In this document: in pieces, positions 45,096-52,686 of the stretch | Layout: each line of letters opens with the position of its first letter | Numbering within the stretch: position 1 is the stretch's first letter | Assembly: GCA_942490535.1 (NCBI GenBank) | Contig: CALNXQ010000003.1 | Location: 1,077,259 to 1,141,258 of the forward strand | Reading direction: 5' to 3' | Length of the DNA: 64,000 nucleotides | DNA from: JAEINY01 sp942490535 | Lineage (GTDB): Bacteria; Bacteroidota; Bacteroidia; Bacteroidales; Marinilabiliaceae | Position numbers and translations under genes: made by a program | The notes under the pieces: generated by a model | What the model was told of the DNA's origin: nothing | The model's database searches: none | What the model saw: the letters and a program-made list of their open reading frames with translations, nothing else

Positions 45096-46292
45096 TTAAA
45101 TCTTAGTACACTTTTGCGCCTGAAAAATCATCACCGGATTATGGTCATCCTGTTGCAAAGTTATTTGATCGGTAACGATCAAGGGTAAATCCTCTACCGC
45201 ATTAACGAATGCCGCTGCTGTTGCTTCACTCACCGCATTAAAGACGATGTAGCCCCCATCTTGTAAGCGATTCACCAAACGGGACAGCATTTCCGGTAAG
45301 CGCCCGCCATGGCCGCCAATAAAGATGCGATCAGGATCCGGCCAGGCTGAAAAGTCCGTTTCAAAGAAATCAGCGATGGTAAATTGAATACCGGGGATTT
45401 GAAACTTCGCCTGGTTATGACGCATCAAGGCTTCTGACTCCGACCTTTTTTCAATGGCAAAGACCTCGATGTGCGGCGCTGTTTGTTTGGCTTCAATGGA
45501 TACAGAACCCGTGCAAAAGCCCACATCCCACATAACGCGGGCTGTATCCAGTTGCAACAGTGCCACCGACATCAAGCGGATACTTCGTTTGGTAATCATC
45601 TTAGGGCGTCCTTCCAGGTAGTGAAAATCAACCTCCGGGATGCCCATGGTACGTTGTATGTGGCTCGTCTTCTCCAGAATCAGACAATTGGGTGCAATCG
45701 CATCCACCCTAGATAATTCCTTAACCGACAAACGGCTCACTTTTTGCCGATCCCCCCCCATTCGTTCACCTAAATAAACGGTATAGTTTTCCAGCCCCAC
45801 TTGCTGCAGACGCTTTCCAATGGCTGCCGGCGTTTTCTTCTTATCGGTTAAGATCCCAATGAGTCCCGTGCCTTTGATCAGTTCCTGATCCAGGTTCACC
45901 CACGGCCGACCCGTTAAGGTGGCCATCACCATATTGCCATAGGGTAAATGACACTGATGGGCCAACATCTGCACACTATTGAAGGTGGGAAACACGCTTA
46001 GCTCCGCTTCCGGAAATTCTCGTTTGAGCGTATTGCCAATACCAAAAAACAAGGGATCACCTGATGCAAAAACCACAATGGGTGCATTCATTTGCCGATA
46101 CTTGTCAAAGGTTTTAGATAAAGGCACCTCCACATCCGTCCAGTGATAATCTTCAGGCAGCAAATCATGAACCAGTTCCCGGTGACGCGCACCACCGGAA
46201 AAGTGGCAGGCACCGGCCACCAACTGCTTGACCTCATCGGTAAAAACGGGAACGGCTTGATCCGAGATACCGATCACCTGAAATTTACACAT
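45096..46292 (-). CDS. fusion protein: precorrin-6Y C5,15-methyltransferase CbiE plus CbiT (CobL type)
   Basis: 398 residues. Residues 1 to about 200 are the CbiE tetrapyrrole methylase (IVVFASGDPLFFGIGNTLKREFPEAELSVFPTFNSVQMLAHQCHLPYG). Residues about 215-390 are CbiT, a Rossmann-fold methylase and decarboxylase (RVMWDVGFCTGSVSIEAKQTAPHIEVFAIEKRSESEALMRHN, DRIFIGGHGGRLPEML). Together they methylate C5 and C15 and decarboxylate the C12 acetate. The start overlaps the end of the upstream cbiHC gene by 8 nt, so the two are translationally coupled. Confidence 0.95.
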   Translation of the reverse strand: MCKFQVIGISDQAVPVFTDEVKQLVAGACHFSGGARHRELVHDLLPEDYHWTDVEVPLSKTFDKYRQMNAPIVVFASGDPLFFGIGNTLKREFPEAELSVFPTFNSVQMLAHQCHLPYGNMVMATLTGRPWVNLDQELIKGTGLIGILTDKKKTPAAIGKRLQQVGLENYTVYLGERMGGDRQKVSRLSVKELSRVDAIAPNCLILEKTSHIQRTMGIPEVDFHYLEGRPKMITKRSIRLMSVALLQLDTARVMWDVGFCTGSVSIEAKQTAPHIEVFAIEKRSESEALMRHNQAKFQIPGIQFTIADFFETDFSAWPDPDRIFIGGHGGRLPEMLSRLVNRLQDGGYIVFNAVSEATAAAFVNAVEDLPLIVTDQITLQQDDHNPVMIFQAQKCTKI

Positions 46293-47682
46293 CGCGTCCA
46301 GGCTTTAAGGATGCTGCTTCATCGCGGCTTAAAACTGCATTCACAATGGTCGCAGCTAAGTTGGATCCTCCTTTACGCCCTTCTATACTGATATAAGGCA
46401 GGTTGGCAAAGGTCTTCAGGCGGTGTTTGGATTCTTCCACATTTACAAATCCGACGGGAGCTCCCACAATCCCAGCCGGTTGAAATTTTTTCTTACGCAT
46501 CAATTCGGTTAATTCAATCAAAGCTGTGGGGGCATTACCGAACACATAGAGTGCCTCGGGATGCTCTTCCACCGCCAGTCGAATACCAGCCTGCGTACGT
46601 GTAATATTCTTCTCCTTCGCTAATTGCTCGGTACGTTCATCGTGCAAATAACATTTTGTTGTGATTCCGTAGCGTTCACAGGCTTTTTTGCGGATGCCAC
46701 TCTGAACCATGGTGACATCGGTAATGATGGTACCCCCGTTCTGCAAATATGCATTCATGCGTGCCACGGCATCGTTCTTGACGCGTAGCAGCTTTTTCAT
46801 TTCGAAATCAGCCGTGGTATGAATGGTATGAAGCATCACCCATTTTTCTTCCACTGGAATATCCAGGTCCTGCAATTGATCGGCAATGGTGCGGAAACTC
46901 TCTTGCATAATCAGTGGCCCCGGCGCACCGTCCGGCTCATATTTGGCGTAATACCCGCGTGGGGTGATAAACCGGTTATTGGCCACATAACTCTGGGAAT
47001 TACCGATGACCACGATGGAAAACATGTCCACAATCTCCGGATCAAAATCAGCCAGGGTCGTTAAGGTGATCTGCTCCTCTTCGCGTTCTACCTGACGCAC
47101 CACGGCTATTGGTGTGGTCCCGGCGCGTTCTTCGAGAAATAACTCTTGTAAACGGTACAGTTGCCAGTAACGTTTCTTACTGCGGGGATTGTATAAAACC
47201 GTCACAAAGTCACCATAAGCAGCCGCTTTCATGCGTTTTTCGATCAGTTTCCAGGGCGTTAGTAAATCAGAGAGCGACAGAATTACAAAATCATGACTCA
47301 GGGGTGCTCCCAATTTAGCTGCTGCGGCCTGAAAAGCGGAAATACCCGGAACCACATGTACCGGGATGCCCGTTTGACGTTTATCGGCCATCTCAATGAT
47401 CAGCGAAGCCATGCCATAGATACCGGCATCACCCGAACTGATCACTGCCACTTTTAATCCGGCCTCGGCCTTCTCAAAAGCTATTTGGGCACGCTCTACC
47501 TCCTGACGCATGCCCGTGTCGATACAATCCGTCCCTTCCTGCAGGTATCCCTGAATAAACTGAAAATAGTATTTGTATCCGATGATGACATCCGCCTGAC
47601 GAATGGCTTCTACGGCGGGGTTTAAAAACAAATCGGGATTCCCCGGTCCCAAGCCTACTACTGTTATATTGCCCATACTCAT
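46285..47682 (-). CDS. fusion protein: precorrin-3B C17-methyltransferase (CbiH) plus precorrin-8X methylmutase (CbiC)
   Basis: About 465 residues from the ATG at 47682 (MSMGNITVVGLGPGNPD); the frame is open to 47709. Residues 1 to about 245 are CbiH (VVGLGPGNPDLFLNPAVEAIRQADVIIGY, VISSGDAGIYGMASLI, VPGISAFQAAAAKLGAPLSHDFVILSLSDLLTPW). Residues about 260-460 are CbiC (MLHTIHTTADFEMKKLLRV, containing the catalytic His, GGTIITDVTMVQSGI, VFGNAPTALIELTEL, PAGIVGAPVGFVNVEESK). CbiH contracts the ring and CbiC moves the C11 methyl to C12 near the end of the pathway. Confidence 0.94.
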   Translation of the reverse strand: MSMGNITVVGLGPGNPDLFLNPAVEAIRQADVIIGYKYYFQFIQGYLQEGTDCIDTGMRQEVERAQIAFEKAEAGLKVAVISSGDAGIYGMASLIIEMADKRQTGIPVHVVPGISAFQAAAAKLGAPLSHDFVILSLSDLLTPWKLIEKRMKAAAYGDFVTVLYNPRSKKRYWQLYRLQELFLEERAGTTPIAVVRQVEREEEQITLTTLADFDPEIVDMFSIVVIGNSQSYVANNRFITPRGYYAKYEPDGAPGPLIMQESFRTIADQLQDLDIPVEEKWVMLHTIHTTADFEMKKLLRVKNDAVARMNAYLQNGGTIITDVTMVQSGIRKKACERYGITTKCYLHDERTEQLAKEKNITRTQAGIRLAVEEHPEALYVFGNAPTALIELTELMRKKKFQPAGIVGAPVGFVNVEESKHRLKTFANLPYISIEGRKGGSNLAATIVNAVLSRDEAASLKPGRDV

Positions 47683-47690
47683 TATTCTCG

Positions 47691-47711
47691 CTAAGCCGCA
47701 GAGACGCAAAG
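47691..47711. repeat. CGCAGAGACGC repeat, copy 2
   Basis: CTAAGCCGCAGAGACGCAAAG lies directly upstream of the cbiHC start. It shares CCGCAGAGACGC with copy 1 at 44968-44991. Confidence 0.5.
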
Positions 47712-47746
47712 AAAATTCGCGATCGAATCTACAGGTTTATGGTTGA

Positions 47747-48496
47747 CTACTTACTTTTTTTAATCACAATTATTGAAAAATAGGGAATCCGGCGTGCTTT
47801 CAAATCATTCAGATCGGCTGTGATGAATTCCCGGTCAGTGCCCATGTACTCTCCATAAAAGAAAGAAAGCCTGTCCTGATTTAGAAAGGAGGGAATCCAC
47901 TCTTTTATCTTGGAGACCTTCATCAGCACCACCGTTTCATTGCTATTCACATAGCGGTTGAGGGTTGCTTCATCGGCGACCTCGGGTACTACCAGTACTT
48001 TATCCGTTTGGGTACAGATGGGAAACTTACCCAAAGATCCACTCAGGATAAATGCCGGCACCCCCGGTATCATCTCATACTCAATGGCAGCTGTACGAAA
48101 ATCATCCAACAGATATGCAAAGGTGCTGTAAAACGAAATATCTCCCTCACTTACTACCGCTACGTCTTTTCCTTGCTGACAATAGGCAATACAATCAGCA
48201 GCCAGTTGCTGATAGGTCCGTGTTGCCGTGGAACGATCATAACTCATGGACACCTCAACGGGGATCAATTTATTTTGATCTATGTCCAGATGCTTCAAAA
48301 CGCGATGGGACATGCTGCTGGTTTGTCCCTTACTGTTGACGGTGGAGGGATAAAACACCACATCCACCCTCTGTAAGGCTTTCAAGGCCTTTAATGTAAT
48401 GAGGTCCGGATCACCGGGCCCCAGGGCCACTCCAATTACTTTTCCTGACACAATTAACAGATTAGATGTAAGATTAGGTACACACAACTCGCTCAT
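47747..48496 (-). CDS. cbiL: precorrin-2 C20-methyltransferase (CbiL/CobI)
   Basis: 249 residues. The tetrapyrrole methylase motifs are GKVIGVALGPGDPDLITLKALKALQRVDVVFYP, VVSEGDISFYSTFAYLLDDF and YEMIPGVPAFILSGSLGKFPI; PSTVNSKGQTS is typical of CbiL. About 18 residues precede the core, so the true start may be slightly later, but the ATG at 48496 is only 3 nt after the cbiX stop. It makes precorrin-3 (or its cobalt form) from precorrin-2. Confidence 0.93.
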   Translation of the reverse strand: MSELCVPNLTSNLLIVSGKVIGVALGPGDPDLITLKALKALQRVDVVFYPSTVNSKGQTSSMSHRVLKHLDIDQNKLIPVEVSMSYDRSTATRTYQQLAADCIAYCQQGKDVAVVSEGDISFYSTFAYLLDDFRTAAIEYEMIPGVPAFILSGSLGKFPICTQTDKVLVVPEVADEATLNRYVNSNETVVLMKVSKIKEWIPSFLNQDRLSFFYGEYMGTDREFITADLNDLKARRIPYFSIIVIKKSK

Positions 48497-48499
48497 GGC

Positions 48500-49363
48500 T
48501 TAATGGTGATGACCACAACAGGCGTGATCATCGTGATCGTGATGATGGTGGTGTGGAGTATAATTTTCCAAGACAGCTCTGTCCATTTGAGAAATCAAAT
48601 CGACCTCGCCCGTCTCCACACTTTTCAGCCGTTTGATTAAGATGTCACTTAAGAGCGCCGTTTCGCTGAGTAAAGGCGTCACATATACTTTTCGGTCGGG
48701 ATGCGCTTCAGCAAAGGCACTGAAAAGAGCCAGTGCCTTATCCATGTACACCCCCGGAAAGAAGACATAGGGTACCACCACAATGTTTTTGTAAGGCAAA
48801 TGATCACAAATGCTCAAAGCATCGGTCACCGATGGATAGGTCATTTTGCTGCAATAGCCATTGAGAGCAAAGGCGTAGCGGTTGGATTCCTGCACCATGC
48901 GTGTCAAACGTGCCAAATCACCGTTGGCTTCAGGCTTGGAAGCCCCCACTCCTAAACCAAAAAACAAAGTGTTATCCACCTCTTCTTTCAGTTCTGCCGG
49001 CACCGCCGTTTGAATCAATTCATTGGAAAGGGCCACCATATCGCCACAATCGCCTATGTAATTGGCCAGTTTGATGCTCACATCGTACTTTTCCTCGCAT
49101 TGATATAGGATGCAAGGAATGTCCTTTTGAATATGTACACCCGTGAATAAAAAGACCGGCAAAGCGATGATTTCCGTCACACCTTTGGCGACCAAACGTT
49201 TTACGCCGGTCTCAAAATCGGGCTCTGAGAGTTCCAAAAAACCGGGTTCTACTTCGTATTGAGGAACGCGTTGAGCAAAATCCACAGCAAACTGCTTGAA
49301 GGCTTCTTCACCACGCTTTACACGGGTACCATGGCCACAAAGTAAAATTCCTTTTTTTGTCAT
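48500..49363 (-). CDS. cbiX: sirohydrochlorin cobaltochelatase, CbiX long type with His-rich tail
   Basis: 287 residues. The N-terminal chelatase half has GILLCGHGTRVKRG with the metal-site His and LPVFLFTGVHIQKDIP. The C-terminal half repeats the fold (NIVVVPYVFFPGVYMDKALA). The tail HHHHHDHDDHACCGHHH could store or deliver cobalt; the long CbiX of Bacillus megaterium also has a His-rich end. It inserts cobalt into sirohydrochlorin, which commits the ring to the anaerobic route. It sits between cobA and cbiL. Confidence 0.92.
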   Translation of the reverse strand: MTKKGILLCGHGTRVKRGEEAFKQFAVDFAQRVPQYEVEPGFLELSEPDFETGVKRLVAKGVTEIIALPVFLFTGVHIQKDIPCILYQCEEKYDVSIKLANYIGDCGDMVALSNELIQTAVPAELKEEVDNTLFFGLGVGASKPEANGDLARLTRMVQESNRYAFALNGYCSKMTYPSVTDALSICDHLPYKNIVVVPYVFFPGVYMDKALALFSAFAEAHPDRKVYVTPLLSETALLSDILIKRLKSVETGEVDLISQMDRAVLENYTPHHHHHDHDDHACCGHHH

Positions 49364-49408
49364 ATTATAATTTTAGAGCTTTAGACTATAGCTGTGAGGT
49401 ATTAAACA

Positions 49409-50182
49409 TTATAAAACGGAGCACTCGGCCGATTGCAGAATGGGTTTCAGTTGATCGGCAAAACTGACCACCTCACCGATAACCATCAATGCCGGTGGAT
49501 GAAAATCCACTTCCAACATTTTTGCCGGCAGTGTTTTCAGGGTGGCCCGTAACATCTCTTGTTGTGGATAGGTCCCCCAGCGAATCAAAGCCACTGGTGT
49601 ATCTTCTGTTTTCCCCCCGTCGACCAATTGTTGCGCGATCGCTCCGGCATTGCTCACACCCATGTAAACAACTATGGTATCCGAACCTTGCGCCAGGGCT
49701 TTCCAGTTTACTACTTCCTTACCGGAAGCCGCCGGGTGACCAGTCACGAAGGTGACCGATGAGGCCACGTGCCGTGCGGTGACCGGAATGCCCATATAAG
49801 CAGGTACCGCTACCCCTGAAGTGATACCGGGCACCACTTCGTAGTCGATGTGATGCTCGATCAATTTCATGATCTCTTCCGCACCCCGTCCAAAGACAAA
49901 AGGGTCCCCTCCTTTTAAGCGAACGATGGCTTTGCCTTCCTGAGCGAACTTCACCAGCAACTCATTGAGTTCTTCCTGCGGATAGGTATGCTTGTCTTTT
50001 TTCTTTCCCACATACACCCTTTCGCACGTGGGCACACAATAGTCCAACAACGCCGGATTTACCAGGTAATCATACAACACCACTTCCGCCTTCTTCAGCA
50101 ACTCCGCTGCTTTTACGGTAATTAATCCGGCATCGCCCGGACCGGCACCCACGAGATAAACTTTTCCTTGACTAGGGTTCAT
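49409..50182 (-). CDS. cobA: uroporphyrinogen-III C-methyltransferase (SUMT)
   Basis: 257 residues. Family motifs are VYLVGAGPGDAGLITVKAAELLKKAEVVLYDYLVNPALL, RLKGGDPFVFGRGAEEI, YEVVPGITSGVAVPAYMGIPVTARHVASSVTFVTGH and VVYMGV. It adds methyl groups at C2 and C7 of uroporphyrinogen III to give precorrin-2, the branch point for siroheme and cobalamin. It starts 6 nt after the precorrin-2 dehydrogenase stop. The symbol cobA is for the methyltransferase, not the adenosyltransferase. Confidence 0.96.
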   Translation of the reverse strand: MNPSQGKVYLVGAGPGDAGLITVKAAELLKKAEVVLYDYLVNPALLDYCVPTCERVYVGKKKDKHTYPQEELNELLVKFAQEGKAIVRLKGGDPFVFGRGAEEIMKLIEHHIDYEVVPGITSGVAVPAYMGIPVTARHVASSVTFVTGHPAASGKEVVNWKALAQGSDTIVVYMGVSNAGAIAQQLVDGGKTEDTPVALIRWGTYPQQEMLRATLKTLPAKMLEVDFHPPALMVIGEVVSFADQLKPILQSAECSVL

Positions 50183-50188
50183 ATCTTA

Positions 50189-50797
50189 TTAAATATCTTT
50201 CACATTTACTTTCTGATTCTCCAGCGCTTCAATCAACTGATCAATGGCCAGATTCATTTTTTGGGCTGCCCTTTCTTTAAGATGGGGATCTGCCGCTGTG
50301 ACCATTTCCATTCTTAGTTGCCCCACTTCAGCCACTATCTGAGGAGTAAGCGCTAATAATTTAGCCTGAAAATAACGCCGCAGACGCGCTGACAAAGCCG
50401 GTGATTCACCATTGGTGGTGATGCCTACTTGCAAAGCACCTACCTGACAAGTCGCCGGCAGGATAAAAGAGCCCTGATCGACCCCATCCACACTATTGAC
50501 CAGAATACCTTTGGCCCCGGCCTCCCGGCATACCTGAAGATTAACCGTTTGGTTGTTGGTAGCAGCAAAGACCAGAAAATAGCCTCCCACATCACCGCTA
50601 TAATAGGAGCGATGCCGGATACTGATCTTTATCTCTTGTTGCAGTTGCGCAATGGCTGGTGTGATATTTTTGGAAATAACAGTTACGACAGCACCTGCCA
50701 AACACAACTTTTTAATTTTTCGCTCGGCGACACGACCACCACCAACAACCAAACAGGGTTTATCTTTCAGATCAACGTGAATCGGATAAAACTTCAT
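50189..50797 (-). CDS. precorrin-2 dehydrogenase (Met8/CysG N-terminal type)
   Basis: About 202 residues from the ATG at 50797 (MKFYPIHVDLKDKPCLVVGGGRVAERK); the frame opens at 50821 but the extra eight residues are not typical. The NAD loop is VVGGGRVAERKI and later motifs are YFLVFAATNNQTVN, VNSVDGVDQGSFILPA and TTNGESPALSARLRRYF. It oxidises precorrin-2 to sirohydrochlorin, the substrate of CbiX. It may also chelate iron for siroheme. It is the first gene after the cobalamin riboswitch. Confidence 0.93.
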   Translation of the reverse strand: MKFYPIHVDLKDKPCLVVGGGRVAERKIKKLCLAGAVVTVISKNITPAIAQLQQEIKISIRHRSYYSGDVGGYFLVFAATNNQTVNLQVCREAGAKGILVNSVDGVDQGSFILPATCQVGALQVGITTNGESPALSARLRRYFQAKLLALTPQIVAEVGQLRMEMVTAADPHLKERAAQKMNLAIDQLIEALENQKVNVKDI

Positions 50798-51036
50798 GGG
50801 GAAAATCAGATGGGTTAACACAATGAATACAAACAGTACATCGGAATCAACAATGCTTCTTAATCACCATATGGCAGTAGTGATCATGAGAATGCAAGTC
50901 CCCGAAAAATGTTTCCTGGAAAAAACAAGTGTGCAACGACAGTGGCGTCACACCATTACATGTGTAATTGGATGTCTGTATCATGTTACATCAAACTTTT
51001 AAACCCGAAAGTTTTGATTCATATTATGTATTGCTG

Positions 51037-51212
51037 ACATGGCAGGTTTTCTGACTTGCTCCCTCCTGGTTGCGCCTTCCCGTTAAACCAATCGTTTAAC
51101 AGTGACCTTTTGCAACGGAGTTACCAGAGCTTACAGCTGCGGGTACAGTTCCGGACTTAAACCGGATTCCCATTTTCAAGTCAAAACCCGAATAGGTTGG
51201 TTTTGACTCACC
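51037..51212 (-). promoter_or_regulatory. cobalamin riboswitch
   Basis: On the minus strand the order is that of the B12 aptamer: hairpin AGTCAAAACC...GGTTTTGACT, then GGGAATCCGGT, AAGTCCGGAACTGTACCCGC, AGCTGTAAGC, GGTCACTG, ACGGGAAGGCG, GCAAGTCAGAAAACCTGCC. The last two blocks are the conserved end and B12 box. It lies about 240 nt before the precorrin-2 dehydrogenase start. After the aptamer a hairpin ATCAAAACTTT...AAAGTTTGAT appears, with no T run, so control may not be by termination. The remaining leader to 50797 has no gene. Confidence 0.93.
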
Positions 51213-51399
51213 ATTTTTCAGCGCGACAAATGTAGCTATTTTTTTAAAACATCCAATCCCAATAAATAGGGATGAAACAAGCCTGTCGAAAATAGCCACT
51301 CCTGATCACGACTTGTCCTGCCATCTTTTTTTAGTATTTCGCCTTTCGTATCCTGGCCTATTGATGTAAATTGTATGGCAACTTAGCTATTCAAATTCC

Positions 51400-52572
51400 A
51401 TGGTTTGTCGGCGAATTACATTTATCACCCTACTGCGCCTCGTGCTATTCATAACTGCAAGCGCACAGGAACAGAATAAGTCGGATTGGCTCCATCTGGA
51501 AACCAGTGTGACCGGTGATTTTATCCATAACTTAAATGGTGGGCTAATGCGTGCCAAAAGCTACATTGGCATGGAAGAGATCAGCTTGTCCATTGATCTG
51601 GAAAACCTGGGCTTATGGAAGGGCGGCGAAGTCTTTATGCACGGCCTCAACGCCCATGGCCGTTCTCCCTCGCAGGAAATCGTCGGTGACCTTCAGGTCA
51701 CATCCAACATTGAAGCTGGGGACTATACCGGTTTCTATGAATATTACCTGAAACAATCCGTTGGGCGCTTCAGCTTTCTGTTTGGCCAGCACGACCTTAA
51801 TTCGGAGATGGCCGGCACGGAATATGGGGGGACCTTTATCAATAGCTCCTTTGGCATTGTGCCCACTATGTCGCTGAACATCCCCGTTTCCATCTATCCC
51901 ACCGCCGCCCTGGCCTTCATAGCCCAATATGAAGTACTGAACCGGCACTCCATTAAAGTAGGGGTGTACGATGGCGATCCGGGTGACCCGAAATCCAACC
52001 GCTACAATCTTCAACCAAACATCAGCGGCGAAGAGGGATTTCTATTCGTTGGTGAATACGATTACCACATTCAGGTCAACAGCTTGCCCCACTGCTATCG
52101 GGTGGGGAGTTATTACCACACCAATACGTTTACCGACTATCGTGATTCCACCCATCAGGTGAGCGGAAACTATGGTATTTACCTGATAAGCGACTACGTG
52201 CTTTGGAGTGGTTTTAATCATCCTGATAAATATCTGGGCTTATTCCTGCAGGGCAGCTGGGCCCCTTCTCACATTAATCAGGTGGATTTCTATTTGGGGG
52301 CCGGCATCCATTTCAACGGACTGCTACCTCAACGCTACAACGATGCGATAGGACTGGCCCTGGCCTATGCCCACATCAGTCATCATTATCGCACGTTTCA
52401 ACCGACGACCAAAGCCTATGAGATGACTTGGGAGCTGACCTATAAATTGAGCGTCTTTGATCATTACACCATCCAGCCCAATCTTCAGTACATTGTCAAT
52501 CCCGGCGTAAATCCGGCACTCCACAATGCAGTGGTTGCTTCTCTGCGGTTTAATATTTTTTTGGAGAATTAA
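51400..52572 (+). CDS. OprB-family outer-membrane porin
   Basis: 390 residues with a signal peptide (FITLLRLVLFITASA). The barrel matches the carbohydrate-selective porin OprB family (PF04966): LENLGLWKGGEVFMHGLNAHG, FSFLFGQHDLNSEMAGTEYGGTFINSSFGIVPTMSLNIPVSIYPTAALAF, KVGVYDGDPGDP, and the C-terminal EMTWELTYKLSVFDHYTIQPNLQYIVNPGVNPALHNAVVASLRFNIFL ending in an aromatic-rich strand. It starts about 190 nt from the riboswitch in the opposite direction. The substrate may be sugar, or, given the neighbours, metal or corrinoid; the sequence does not decide. Confidence 0.88.
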   Translation: MVCRRITFITLLRLVLFITASAQEQNKSDWLHLETSVTGDFIHNLNGGLMRAKSYIGMEEISLSIDLENLGLWKGGEVFMHGLNAHGRSPSQEIVGDLQVTSNIEAGDYTGFYEYYLKQSVGRFSFLFGQHDLNSEMAGTEYGGTFINSSFGIVPTMSLNIPVSIYPTAALAFIAQYEVLNRHSIKVGVYDGDPGDPKSNRYNLQPNISGEEGFLFVGEYDYHIQVNSLPHCYRVGSYYHTNTFTDYRDSTHQVSGNYGIYLISDYVLWSGFNHPDKYLGLFLQGSWAPSHINQVDFYLGAGIHFNGLLPQRYNDAIGLALAYAHISHHYRTFQPTTKAYEMTWELTYKLSVFDHYTIQPNLQYIVNPGVNPALHNAVVASLRFNIFLEN

Positions 52573-52686
52573 TTAACTTCCGATTAGCTGAGGTACAAAA
52601 AGTAATTGTGAGTATCACTGCCTCCTCTCATTTGGCTGGTAAGGGGATTCCACTTATTTTTATGCGCCTAACAACAGCCCCCATTC

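Noticed and set aside
50796..51002. 68-codon plus-strand frame between the precorrin-2 dehydrogenase gene and the riboswitch
   Set aside because: It is antisense to the riboswitch leader, has no recognisable domain, and starts inside the coding sequence of the neighbouring gene.
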